This document shows positions 1-7,330 of a DNA stretch of 64,000 bases, piece after piece. Source of the DNA: JAGNKE01 sp965230245 (GTDB lineage Bacteria; Pseudomonadota; Alphaproteobacteria; Micavibrionales; Micavibrionaceae); assembly GCA_965230245.1 (NCBI GenBank), contig OZ246000.1, positions 2,170,001 to 2,234,000 on the forward strand, written 5' to 3'. Under the pieces are notes generated by a model. It saw only the letters and a program-made list of their open reading frames with translations. It was not told where the DNA came from and searched no databases. Each line of letters begins with the position of its first letter. The first letter of the stretch is position 1. The position numbers and the translations under genes are program-made.

Positions 1-248
1 ATCGTTTCCTCTCCAACGCGATTAAAGCAACCAGCAAGAAAAAAGCACAGGCCGTATCCGGTGAAGAGCCGGCAGGCGAGGATTTCGGTATGGATATCCT
101 ACGTGCGGTTGCGGCAACCGATGCTGCCGTCTTCGGGTTTGAGGATAGCAGCCCCCGCAGGTCAAACAGCAAAACCTCAAAACAGCACATCGATGCTTTG
201 CAAAGAATGGCCGCCAGTGTACAAAAAAAGAATAAAGAGACCGAATAA
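1..248 (+). CDS. C-terminal end of an unidentified protein (5' end outside window)
   Basis: An open frame enters from the window edge (first full codon at base 3) and ends at a TAA at 246-248, giving 81 visible residues. The tail is basic and polar, with a Lys-rich patch near the edge, a stretch containing GMDILRAVAATDAAVFGFED, and a Ser/Lys/Gln-rich end. No catalytic motif is visible and I do not recognise it. It ends 13 bases before the kinase-like gene, so the two are probably cotranscribed. In many alphaproteobacteria the gene before this type of kinase is tsaE or a sensor protein, but the visible tail does not prove either. Confidence 0.55.
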   Translation, partial: RFLSNAIKATSKKKAQAVSGEEPAGEDFGMDILRAVAATDAAVFGFEDSSPRRSNSKTSKQHIDALQRMAASVQKKNKETE

Positions 249-261
249 CCAATAGCCTGCC

Positions 262-1272
262 ATGTCCTTAGCTTCAGAAATAGGGTGCGAGTCACTGGAT
301 GCACTTCCGCGCGATGTCTCCCCGCGTGAATATTATCGCGGCAAACGCGGCGATCTGAACTTCATCCTGATGCGCTATCCCGAAATCACCAAAGAGACCA
401 AGGCCGAACTCCGGCAATTCATCCGCATCGACCATTGGCTAATAGAGCAGGGCATAAAGGCTCCCGAACTCTATGAGGAGCATGTCGATAACGGCTATGC
501 CTTGATAGAAGACCTGGGCGGCACAAGCTTTGGAAAAGCTTTAAATGCAGAGCACGACAGAGCGGAACTGTATACGCTCGCCACTGATGTCCTTAAGCAC
601 CTGAGAACCTGTGATGCGCCGGATTATCTCCCTGCATTCAGCGAAAGTCGCATTCGCGCCAACATACGCCAACTGGTTGACTACTACATCCCGATTACGC
701 GAAGCCAACTAAACGAAAAAGGATTGGCGCAGGAATATCTCGATATCTGGACACAGATTGAAAACAGCCTTCCGCCGTGCCAGCAAGGCTTCCTGCATGC
801 AGATTATCATCTGGAAAATCTGATGCTGATGGAGCAGCAAGAGGGCATAAAGAAATGCGCACTCATCGATTTTCAGGACGCTCTGAACGGCCCCATCCCG
901 TACGACCTTGTAAATCTGCTCGAAGATGCACGTATGGATGTTTCTGCCGATCTGTCCGAAACCCTGATCACCAGATATTGTGAAGGTATGACACTAGCAG
1001 AGGAAGAAGCTTTCCGCCTCTGGTATCGCGTTCTCGGAACACAATTCCATTGCCGTGTTATCGGCCTGTTTATCAAGCTTTCGGCTGAACAAAACCGCGA
1101 TGATTATCTGATACACATTGAAAGATTACAAAAATACCTCAAAAAACACATCAAACACCCTGTTTTAGAGCCACTCAAGCGCTGGTTCGACAAAGAAGGG
1201 CTTGATTTCGCCCCCATAAAGGATTTGAATGGCGAAAGTATCCGAACTGTATTTCGGAACATTAAGTATTGA
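262..1272 (+). CDS. amgK: APH-family phosphotransferase, probably AmgK-like cell-wall sugar kinase
   Basis: A 336-residue cytoplasmic protein of the aminoglycoside phosphotransferase fold. The catalytic loop is visible as HADYHLEN (residues 179-186, with D181 as the expected base and N186 as a metal ligand), followed by the metal-binding DFQDA at 203-207 and IPYDLVNLLEDAR. Family knowledge: AmgK phosphorylates N-acetylmuramate/N-acetylglucosamine at the anomeric position in peptidoglycan recycling and usually lies beside a nucleotidyltransferase (MurU). No such partner is visible downstream, where aspartate aminotransferase follows after 33 bases. The fold and kinase chemistry are well supported. 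The exact sugar substrate is inference, and a generic APH-family kinase is the alternative. Confidence 0.7.
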   Translation: MSLASEIGCESLDALPRDVSPREYYRGKRGDLNFILMRYPEITKETKAELRQFIRIDHWLIEQGIKAPELYEEHVDNGYALIEDLGGTSFGKALNAEHDRAELYTLATDVLKHLRTCDAPDYLPAFSESRIRANIRQLVDYYIPITRSQLNEKGLAQEYLDIWTQIENSLPPCQQGFLHADYHLENLMLMEQQEGIKKCALIDFQDALNGPIPYDLVNLLEDARMDVSADLSETLITRYCEGMTLAEEEAFRLWYRVLGTQFHCRVIGLFIKLSAEQNRDDYLIHIERLQKYLKKHIKHPVLEPLKRWFDKEGLDFAPIKDLNGESIRTVFRNIKY

Positions 1273-1305
1273 AAATAATTGAACAAATAAACAGGAGTTA
1301 TCACA

Positions 1306-2526
1306 ATGTCACTCGTTGCCGATCGTCTAGGCCGCATCAAGCCATCCCCAACTATCGCGGTCACAAACAAGGCGAAGGAACTGAAAGCCGAAGGCCGCGA
1401 CGTTATTGGTCTTGGTGCGGGCGAGCCAGATTTCGATACGCCGGATTTCGTCAAGGAAGCCGCCAATAAGGCGATTGCGGAGGGACAAACAAAATACACT
1501 GCTGTTGATGGGACTCCTGAACTCAAAGATGCGATCATCGCAAAGCTCAAGCGCGACAATAACCTGACCTATGGCCGTGATCAAATCACGGTTGGAACAG
1601 GCGGAAAACAGGTTCTTTATAACGCGCTGATGGCCTCCGTAAATCCCGGTGACGAAGTCATTATTCCTGCACCATATTGGGTGTCTTACCCTGACATGGT
1701 TCTGCTGGCCGAGGGAACGCCCGTCCCCGTGAAATGCACGAAGGAACATAACTTCAAATTGCAACCCGCCGACCTTGAAGCGGCCATCACGGACAAAACA
1801 AAATGGGTCATCCTGAACTCCCCGTCCAACCCGACGGGTGCAGCCTATACAAATGAAGAAATGAAGGCACTAACTGATGTTCTGGTAAAATACCCGCATG
1901 TCTACGTCATGACAGATGATATGTACGAACACCTTGTCTACGACGGCTTTAAATTCTGCACACCCGCAGAAGTCGAGCCTGAACTTTACGGACGTACACT
2001 GACCGTAAACGGTGTATCAAAATCCTACGCGATGACAGGTTGGCGTATCGGTTACGCCGCCGGCCCGCAGCCATTGATCAAGGCTATGGCAAAAATCCAG
2101 AGCCAGAGCACATCCAACCCGTGCTCCATCTCTCAAGCCGCATCAGTCGCAGCTCTGAACGGTGATCAATCCTTCTTGGCCGAGCGCAATGAAGTCTTCA
2201 AGAAACGACGAGATATGGTTGTAAAAATGTTGAACGAGGCAGAAGGTATTGAATGTCTGAAACCCGAAGGCGCATTTTATGTTTTCCCGTCCTGTGCCGG
2301 CTGCATTGGCAAAAAAACACCGGATGGAAAAACCATTAAGACAGATGAAGACTTCGTGACTTACTTACTGGAATCACAAGGTGTTGCATGTGTGCAAGGA
2401 ACAGCTTTCGGCCTAGCGCCGCATTTCCGCATTTCCTACGCAACTTCGACAGAAGCTCTGGAAGAGGCCTGCAAGCGTGTGCAGAAAGCCTGTTCCGAAT
2501 TGAAAGGCGAAGCCATTGCGGCTTAA
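1306..2526 (+). CDS. aatA: Aspartate aminotransferase (class I/II, PLP-dependent)
   Basis: A 406-residue fold-type I aminotransferase that would exchange the amino group between aspartate and 2-oxoglutarate, linking oxaloacetate to amino-acid synthesis. The PLP lysine is K239 in SKSYAMTGWRIGY. Other family signatures are the N-terminal IGLGAGEPDFDTP, the NSPSNPTG motif and the C-terminal FRISYATS containing the carboxylate-binding Arg. Length and motifs match the alphaproteobacterial AatA type, some of which also accept prephenate. An AGGAG ribosome-binding site lies 7-8 bases before the ATG. The gene is convergent with the hydrolase downstream, with only 24 bases between the stops. Confidence 0.93.
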   Translation: MSLVADRLGRIKPSPTIAVTNKAKELKAEGRDVIGLGAGEPDFDTPDFVKEAANKAIAEGQTKYTAVDGTPELKDAIIAKLKRDNNLTYGRDQITVGTGGKQVLYNALMASVNPGDEVIIPAPYWVSYPDMVLLAEGTPVPVKCTKEHNFKLQPADLEAAITDKTKWVILNSPSNPTGAAYTNEEMKALTDVLVKYPHVYVMTDDMYEHLVYDGFKFCTPAEVEPELYGRTLTVNGVSKSYAMTGWRIGYAAGPQPLIKAMAKIQSQSTSNPCSISQAASVAALNGDQSFLAERNEVFKKRRDMVVKMLNEAEGIECLKPEGAFYVFPSCAGCIGKKTPDGKTIKTDEDFVTYLLESQGVACVQGTAFGLAPHFRISYATSTEALEEACKRVQKACSELKGEAIAA

Positions 2527-2550
2527 CTGAATTTCTCTTAAGTGGATTAG

Positions 2551-3366
2551 CTATGTGGGCTGGCGATCGGTAAAGCCTAACGCCGCCAGTCCTGCGGAAT
2601 GCTCTGCCGTTTTCGGACAGGAGAAACTGTCATCCGTACTAATGATATAAGTCTGCTCCGGAGTGCTAACAGACTTGCCGCTCTTGAGCTCAGCATTTTT
2701 GTAAGACAGGTAGCCTGCGCCATAAGCTGCTATCTCTAAAATTTGCCCGTGTGTCGGTCGATCAATCGGGTTTTCTTCGCGTAAACGATGGGATAGTCCG
2801 CGGTAATAGTAGTAAAGCCGATCCATCAAAGGTGTACCCGCTAACTCATTCATGTGACGCATCGCATGACCGGTATAAATACGGTTCTTGATCGGATGAA
2901 ACAACAGTGAAGATCCTGCCGTATCAAAAAACGGGGCGGTGTGATACGCATGACGTATATCCGGCATATCTTGATCGTTTCGGCGTGCTTCCAGCAGGGC
3001 ATGTTGAAAAAGCATACCGCTCGTCGAGTGTGTAACAACAAAGCGCGGCAGGTCTTCATCAAAAGTCTGATATAGCGGAGACTCGGGATCAAAGACGAAA
3101 CTGTTAATACGGTTGAGGGAGTCATCCAGCGAGCCAGTTTCCATACCTGGATTTTCCAAACCCACGGACATGACAATGTAGCCAGCCTTTCTAAAAGACT
3201 CCAAAGCATCAATTTTCTCAGCAGGTGAAGTTTTCCATCCCGGAATAAAACCAACCACACCACGCGGAACAGGAACAGAGCTGCTAAACACACGGGCTTC
3301 TTTCTGACCGCTGCGCGCTTCGTAATCCATCATATCGATAGACCAGTGCTCGGGCAGCACGTTCAT
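2551..3366 (-). CDS. Alpha/beta-hydrolase-fold protein of unknown substrate
   Basis: A 271-residue protein with no signal peptide. It carries hydrolase-fold marks: GVVGFIPGW (36-44), a lipase-type elbow THSTSG (112-117) with S114 as the likely nucleophile in place of the usual GxSxG, and a C-terminal STDDSFSCPKTAEHSAG (243-259) that could supply the acid and histidine (H256). This layout resembles lysophospholipase or serine aminopeptidase relatives. A 41-codon ORF ends 9 bases upstream on the same strand and probably shares its mRNA. Upstream again lie a TGC-rich motif and a terminator-tipped structured RNA. Substrate and cellular role cannot be read from sequence. Confidence 0.7.
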   Translation of the reverse strand: MNVLPEHWSIDMMDYEARSGQKEARVFSSSVPVPRGVVGFIPGWKTSPAEKIDALESFRKAGYIVMSVGLENPGMETGSLDDSLNRINSFVFDPESPLYQTFDEDLPRFVVTHSTSGMLFQHALLEARRNDQDMPDIRHAYHTAPFFDTAGSSLLFHPIKNRIYTGHAMRHMNELAGTPLMDRLYYYYRGLSHRLREENPIDRPTHGQILEIAAYGAGYLSYKNAELKSGKSVSTPEQTYIISTDDSFSCPKTAEHSAGLAALGFTDRQPT

Positions 3367-3375
3367 TGTATTTGC

Positions 3376-3501
3376 CTAGGCAAAGTCGGGATGAGCAAAG
3401 TCTTCCGAAGGCCCGCGGAGTGCAAACCAGAGATTGTTCAACGAATATCTATCAATGCCTTGGGATGCAGCGGAAACAAAGTCACGCAGTAATGTTGGCA
3501 A
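3376..3501 (-). CDS. Possible small protein (41 aa), TTG start, upstream of the hydrolase
   Basis: An open frame starts at a TTG (3501), preceded at about 5 bases by AGGGTGA on the minus strand, and stops at TAG 3378-3376, just 9 bases before the hydrolase ATG. The product begins LPTLLRDFVSAASQGIDRYS, continues with NNLWFALRGPSEDF and ends HPDFA. It has an ordinary amino-acid mix and no membrane segment. The ribosome-binding site and tight spacing suggest translational coupling. It is too short for length alone to be evidence, and it could be a relic of a longer gene. I do not recognise a family. Confidence 0.4.
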   Translation of the reverse strand: MPTLLRDFVSAASQGIDRYSLNNLWFALRGPSEDFAHPDFA

Positions 3502-3567
3502 GTCTTCACCCTGTTATTTAGTTTCTTCTCTTATGGCTTAAGTTTATCAGAATGGATTTTTTAAATC

Positions 3568-3582
3568 ACGCTGCACTGCACG
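3568..3582. promoter_or_regulatory. TGC-rich motif, candidate PhaR-type operator
   Basis: The sequence CTGCACTGCA at 3571-3580 lies between the structured RNA terminator and the small ORF/hydrolase pair. A near copy, CTGCAGTGCA, lies upstream of the ferredoxin gene at about 12314. Established knowledge: PhaR regulators bind TGC/GCA-rich sites. Assigning this one to PhaR is inference. Confidence 0.3.
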
Positions 3583-3599
3583 AAAATAAATAAAGAGCC

Positions 3600-3630
3600 A
3601 AAAAAAAGAAATACCGGGCTCACGCCCGGC
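3600..3630 (-). terminator. Rho-independent terminator (minus strand)
   Basis: On the minus strand a 6-bp GC stem with a 4-base loop (GCCGGGCGTGAGCCCGG) is followed by TATTTC and eight T residues. It ends the structured RNA candidate just upstream, and could also stop readthrough from the LysR gene or act as an attenuator before the small ORF and hydrolase. Confidence 0.8.
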
Positions 3631-3720
3631 AAGTTGAACAGGGAGGTTTCACGTCTGTAAGACGTAGGATCTGTAATTCAGACCCTCTGCAGAAAAACTG
3701 CATAACTCCCTTATAACGGA
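3600..3720 (-). ncRNA. Candidate structured small RNA or leader: four-way junction plus terminator
   Basis: On the minus strand a closing stem GGGAG/CTCCC (3710-3706 with 3645-3641) encloses three perfect hairpins: TGCAG/CTGCA with a 5-U loop (3702-3688), TCTG/CAGA with a 5-base loop (3682-3670) and ACGTCT/AGACGT with a 3-base loop (3665-3651). Ten bases later comes a strong intrinsic terminator. Upstream a TTGCAT and TATTAT pair 18 bases apart, or TTGGCA with TATAAG 19 bases apart, could be its promoter. It sits 94 bases after the LysR stop. It lacks tRNA loops and matches no RNA family I can name. It may be an sRNA, a riboswitch-like leader for the small ORF/hydrolase, or the 3' UTR of the LysR mRNA. 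A CCTCCC anti-Shine-Dalgarno stretch lies beside the closing stem, as in AbcR-type sRNAs, but that link is inference. Confidence 0.5.
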
Positions 3721-3813
3721 TACAATAATAATCTTGCCAATGCTATTTATGCAAACAAGGTATGCACAAAACGCATAGCTTGAAATCGTGCATTATGCAG
3801 ATAAGTTTTAGGT

Positions 3814-4704
3814 CTAGGATTTGGCGGTTTTGACTTTGTCAAACAAGAATTCACGGAACACCGCAATACGCTTTGAATTCCGTCGTTCTTGGGGATACAC
3901 AAAGAACATATCAACGCCCGGAATATCCAAATCAGGGAAAAGCGACACCAGATCGGGGTTTGTAGTCGAAACATAATCAGGAAGAACGGCTATGCCCACA
4001 CCTTCTTTAACCGCAGCAAAACGGGCATTCATCGAATTGATTAGAATCACATTCTGGTTGTTGGCTTTATCAATATTTGCAGCATAGAAAATCCAGTTCG
4101 GGCGTATAAACGGCGTACGCAAACCCGGAGGATGTCCAATCATGGTGTGGTCTTTAAGGTCATTAAGGGTTTGCGGCTCTCCAAACTTTTCGAGGTAACT
4201 TTTAGATGCACAGAGCTTAAAGCCGATCGTAGTCAGTTTCCGTTCAATCAAATCACCTTGCTCGGTTTTCTGGAGACGAATGGCAATATCTGCCTCACGA
4301 CGCATCAGGTCGTAGAGGCGGTCATCAAGAAAGAATTTAAGTTGGATTTTCGGATAGAGGGAACGAAACTCCGGTAGTACAGGCGCCAACCAACTGGACG
4401 CAATAAAATCAACCGTTGTGATGTTCAGCAATCCTTCGGGAAGAACACGCGAATCCGAAAGCTTCGTTTGCGTGACCTCGAGCGTTTCAAAAATCTCCCG
4501 CGCGCTCTCGTAAAGAATTTCGCCTTGCTCCGTCAGAACCAACCCCCGCGCATGCCTGTGGAAGAGGGGGAAACCCAAATCTTCCTCAAGAGCACTAACC
4601 TGCCGCGATACAGCCGACTGGCTAAGGTTAATGGTTTCACCTGCATGTGTGAAACTGCCGATCTCGGCAACAGTTTTGAAAATACGTAATTTATCCCAAT
4701 CCAT
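3814..4704 (-). CDS. LysR-family transcriptional regulator next to trxB (LsrB/VtlR-like)
   Basis: A 296-residue LysR-type regulator. Residues 1-60 form the winged helix-turn-helix (DWDKLRIFKTVAEIGSFTHA, then LSQSAVSRQVSALEEDLGFPLFHR), and about 90-290 form the effector-binding domain. It starts 51 bases after the trxB stop on the same strand, so a trxB-lysR operon is likely. Established knowledge: in Rhizobiales the LysR gene adjacent to trxB is LsrB/VtlR, a redox and cell-envelope regulator that activates AbcR small RNAs in some species. Orthology here rests on position and size only. A structured RNA candidate lies just downstream, which makes that parallel worth testing. Confidence 0.85.
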   Translation of the reverse strand: MDWDKLRIFKTVAEIGSFTHAGETINLSQSAVSRQVSALEEDLGFPLFHRHARGLVLTEQGEILYESAREIFETLEVTQTKLSDSRVLPEGLLNITTVDFIASSWLAPVLPEFRSLYPKIQLKFFLDDRLYDLMRREADIAIRLQKTEQGDLIERKLTTIGFKLCASKSYLEKFGEPQTLNDLKDHTMIGHPPGLRTPFIRPNWIFYAANIDKANNQNVILINSMNARFAAVKEGVGIAVLPDYVSTTNPDLVSLFPDLDIPGVDMFFVYPQERRNSKRIAVFREFLFDKVKTAKS

Positions 4705-4755
4705 AAATCTGTCCTGCGATCAGGGTGCCCTGCAATGTTTAACGGTTAAAGAGAA

Positions 4756-5730
4756 CTACTCGGCGGCGGCTTTTTGTGAAGAGGTTTTGCTATGCTCTGC
4801 TAAAAAACGGTCAGCTTCCAATGCGGCCATACAGCCCATACCGGCAGCCGTCACGGCCTGACGGTAAACATGATCGGCCACATCGCCAGCGGCATAAACA
4901 CCGGGCACGGACGTCGCGGTTGAATCCGCATCGGTAATGACATAATTATTCTCATCCATATGCAGCTTGCCTTTGACCAGATCCGTTGCAGGATCATGAC
5001 CGATAGCGATAAACAATCCCTGTTTCTCAAGCTCGGTTTCCTTACCCGTTTTGACGTTCTTAATTCTAAGGCCTGTCATGCCACTGTCATCGCCCAGAAC
5101 CTCTTCGACGACACTGTCCCAGATGACCTCAACCTTTTCATTGTCGAACAAGCGCTGCTGCATAATTTTTTCCGCACGCAGCTCATCGCGGCGGTGAATC
5201 ACCGTGACCTTGGAACAGAAATTAGTCAGAAACAGTGCTTCTTCAACGGCCGTATTCCCGCCACCGACAACGGCAACGTCCTTATCACGGAAAAAGAACC
5301 CGTCACAAGTCGCACATGCTGAAACACCGCGCCCCTGAAACTTGGATTCGGATTCAAGCCCTAGCCAACGCGCCTTCGCGCCAGTAGCCAGAATAAGCGT
5401 ATCGCCCTCATAAACAGCTCCGGAATCGCCTGTAGCCTTAAACGGCCTCTTAGACAAATCCAGATCCGTAATGTAATCAGTAATCAGTTGTGTACCGACA
5501 TGCTCTGCCTGCAGCTTCATCTGCTCCATTAGCCACGGCCCCTGAATGACATCTGCAAATCCGGGATAGTTCTCGACCTCTGTCGTAATCATCAATTGTC
5601 CGCCTGGTTCCAAACCGGTTACCAAAATCGGCCTAAGGTTCGCACGCGCCGCATAAATTGCCGCCGTGTAACCCGCAGGGCCGGAACCGATAATCAAAAC
5701 TTTTGTCTTCTTAACCTCTGACATACTCAT
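4756..5730 (-). CDS. trxB: Thioredoxin reductase (NADPH, FAD)
   Basis: A 324-residue low-molecular-weight thioredoxin reductase. It shows the FAD-binding GSGPAGYTAAIYAARA (15-30), the redox-active CATC (139-142), the NADPH-binding VGGGNTAVEEALFL and the C-terminal GVYAAGDV flavin motif, all in the standard order and length. It moves electrons from NADPH to thioredoxin in the cytoplasm. GAGGA lies 6 bases before the first ATG, supporting that start over the ATG two codons later. It is transcribed with the LysR gene and is divergent from the Lrp gene. The shared upstream region contains a perfect 12-bp inverted repeat. Confidence 0.96.
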   Translation of the reverse strand: MSMSEVKKTKVLIIGSGPAGYTAAIYAARANLRPILVTGLEPGGQLMITTEVENYPGFADVIQGPWLMEQMKLQAEHVGTQLITDYITDLDLSKRPFKATGDSGAVYEGDTLILATGAKARWLGLESESKFQGRGVSACATCDGFFFRDKDVAVVGGGNTAVEEALFLTNFCSKVTVIHRRDELRAEKIMQQRLFDNEKVEVIWDSVVEEVLGDDSGMTGLRIKNVKTGKETELEKQGLFIAIGHDPATDLVKGKLHMDENNYVITDADSTATSVPGVYAAGDVADHVYRQAVTAAGMGCMAALEADRFLAEHSKTSSQKAAAE

Positions 5731-5756
5731 TCAATCCTCGTAAAAACTCTTACATT

Positions 5757-5827
5757 AAATCATTCGCACAATGAAAGCCGATGGTTTCCGATGTTTACAA
5801 ACTCTTTGGTATAGTTGCGAATGATTT
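5757..5827. promoter_or_regulatory. Perfect 12-bp inverted repeat in the trxB/lrp divergent promoter region
   Basis: AAATCATTCGCA at 5757-5768 is mirrored exactly by TGCGAATGATTT at 5816-5827, with 47 bases between the arms. It lies between the starts of trxB (minus) and the Lrp gene (plus). Two half-sites spaced by several helical turns are typical of Lrp- or LysR-type operators. The protein that binds is not known. Confidence 0.5.
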
Positions 5828-5944
5828 TTAAAAATATCGAAGAAAAAACCTTGCACGCAACTATTGCCAACCTTATACAAATCTATCGGTAAAACAAGCC
5901 ACAGGCTTTGGAAATCACTCACCCAAACGGAAAAATTTATACCC

Positions 5945-6424
5945 ATGAAAAAATCCCGCCTTGATAAAATCGACAAGAAAATTCTTAAGGGACTTCAGGA
6001 CAACGGAAGAGTCACAAATGTGAACCTGGCCAAAAGCGTCGGCATCTCTGCCCCGCCATGTTTGCGCCGTGTACGCGCTCTGGAAGAGGCAGGACTCATA
6101 AAGGGATATCACGCCAAACTAGATAAATCGGCGCTCGGGTACACCGTAACTGTTTTTGCCTCTGTTAAGCTTGCCAGTCAGGCTGAAGATGACCTAAGAC
6201 GGTTCGAAAAACTCGTATCTGAAATGCCTGAGGTGCGCGAATGCCACATGCTCGCCGGCGAAGTCGATTTCATGTTGAAAATCGTCGCTAAAGACTGGGA
6301 CACGTATCAAGAAGTGATTCATAGAAAAATTACGGGCGCGCCGAACGTCACATCCGTAAAATCGTCTCTGGCGATTCGAGCCACAAAAGACGAGCCCGGC
6401 ATTCCTGTCGAACTCGAAAAATAA
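5945..6424 (+). CDS. Lrp/AsnC-family transcriptional regulator
   Basis: A 159-residue regulator. Residues 1-60 hold the helix-turn-helix (LDKIDKKILKGLQDNGRVTN, then LAKSVGISAPPCLRRVRALEEAGLIKGY), followed by the ligand-sensing RAM domain (from about 65: VTVFASVKLASQ, later VRECHMLAGEVDFMLKIVAKD). The ATG at 5945 is chosen because the family N-terminus begins there; an in-frame TTG at 5864 would add a non-homologous 27-residue extension. It is divergent from trxB, a layout also seen around LsrB in other alphaproteobacteria, and may regulate itself or trxB through the inverted repeat between them. The effector amino acid cannot be deduced. Confidence 0.9.
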   Translation: MKKSRLDKIDKKILKGLQDNGRVTNVNLAKSVGISAPPCLRRVRALEEAGLIKGYHAKLDKSALGYTVTVFASVKLASQAEDDLRRFEKLVSEMPEVRECHMLAGEVDFMLKIVAKDWDTYQEVIHRKITGAPNVTSVKSSLAIRATKDEPGIPVELEK

Positions 6425-6457
6425 GATTTCAGAAAAACTTAATGAAGAAGAGTACAG

Positions 6458-7330
6458 CTAATCGGTGACGATGTCAGATGCATCACCTTCGCTGTCCCCT
6501 GTCATATCAACCTTATGGTCGAACTTTCCGGTCTCAAGGAAGTTTGTGGTTTGGCGCATCACGTTTTTATTAAACATCATAAAGGAATGCGTTGCAGGCA
6601 TCACAATATGGTCGGCCATGCCCTCAATTTTCGTCCGCTCTACGGGTACAATACCGTCATGTTCGCCGGGCAGAACCCACGGCGCAAGCGGATTGATCGA
6701 AACATTACCCGCAATAACACCGATCGGATAGTCGATGTCATCATCGATATGTTTATGCGTGGTTTTCAACTGCTGCCCCGCTGGCCCGTAAAACTTCTTG
6801 TAGAATTGCGCAAACGCCTTGGTTTCATCGAGCCAGTCTGCAAATTCGCTTCCCGTATTCGGCGGTCCCAACATGACGACATTGCCGAGGTTCTCTGGCT
6901 GATGCGTTTTAATATAATACCGCGCGATCAAACTCCCCATAGAATGGGTCACGAAATGGAGTTTTGTGGCACCTTCAAAATGCGGGCTTTCCACCATCTT
7001 CTCACGCACGAATTCGGTCAGATCCTCAAGGCTCTTCTGACGCGAAGGGTACAGAATATTGAGCGTTTTATACCCTCTGTTCTGCAAATACATACTCATC
7101 GGAATCATATCGATTTTGTTGCGCAGAATACCGTGCATCAACACAACAAGTTCCGTGCTCTTGTCCTCACCGTGTTCGCTCATAGTTCTTTTACTCCGGT
7201 TTTCAAAAGATGACGTGCTGTTCCCGCATGCGCAAGCACTCATAAAACAGCCGAGAATTAAGAATAAAGTAAAAACCTTGTATTGCCAGAAAAAAGACGA
7301 ACGCGGACGTCCTCGCGCGATCAGGGTCAT
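6458..7330 (-). CDS. Lipase-like alpha/beta hydrolase, probable envelope-anchored
   Basis: A 290-residue protein with an N-terminal hydrophobic segment (VFTLFLILGCFMSACACG, 19-36) whose Cys residues at 28, 33 and 35 allow a lipoprotein-type or secreted start. The hydrolase core follows: oxyanion-type MHGI (65-68), nucleophile elbow THSMGS (S130), then a late GEHDGIVPVE for the acid and ATHSFMM for the histidine. This resembles PGAP1-like or triacylglycerol lipases. Its ATG overlaps the trmFO stop by 4 bases, so it is the last gene of the polY-trmFO-lipase operon. The natural substrate is unknown. Lipoprotein sorting is inference because the lipobox is imperfect. Confidence 0.78.
   Translation of the reverse strand: MTLIARGRPRSSFFWQYKVFTLFLILGCFMSACACGNSTSSFENRSKRTMSEHGEDKSTELVVLMHGILRNKIDMIPMSMYLQNRGYKTLNILYPSRQKSLEDLTEFVREKMVESPHFEGATKLHFVTHSMGSLIARYYIKTHQPENLGNVVMLGPPNTGSEFADWLDETKAFAQFYKKFYGPAGQQLKTTHKHIDDDIDYPIGVIAGNVSINPLAPWVLPGEHDGIVPVERTKIEGMADHIVMPATHSFMMFNKNVMRQTTNFLETGKFDHKVDMTGDSEGDASDIVTD

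Larger units (their letters stand above)
3502..3813. other. 312-base region without a recognised protein gene
   Basis: Between the small ORF and the LysR stop this stretch holds the TGC-rich motif at 3571, the terminator at 3600-3630, the four-way-junction RNA at 3641-3710, and, nearest the LysR gene, several TATGCA/TGCATA copies at 3748, 3761, 3772 (one mismatch) and 3789-3799. No further coding frame with a start and ribosome-binding site was seen on either strand. Confidence 0.6.

Noticed and set aside
3641..3710. tRNA-like outline (closing stem and three hairpins in 70 bases)
   Set aside because: Loops of 3-5 bases, no T-loop GTTCGA-type sequence, no 7-base anticodon loop and no CCA-ready end.
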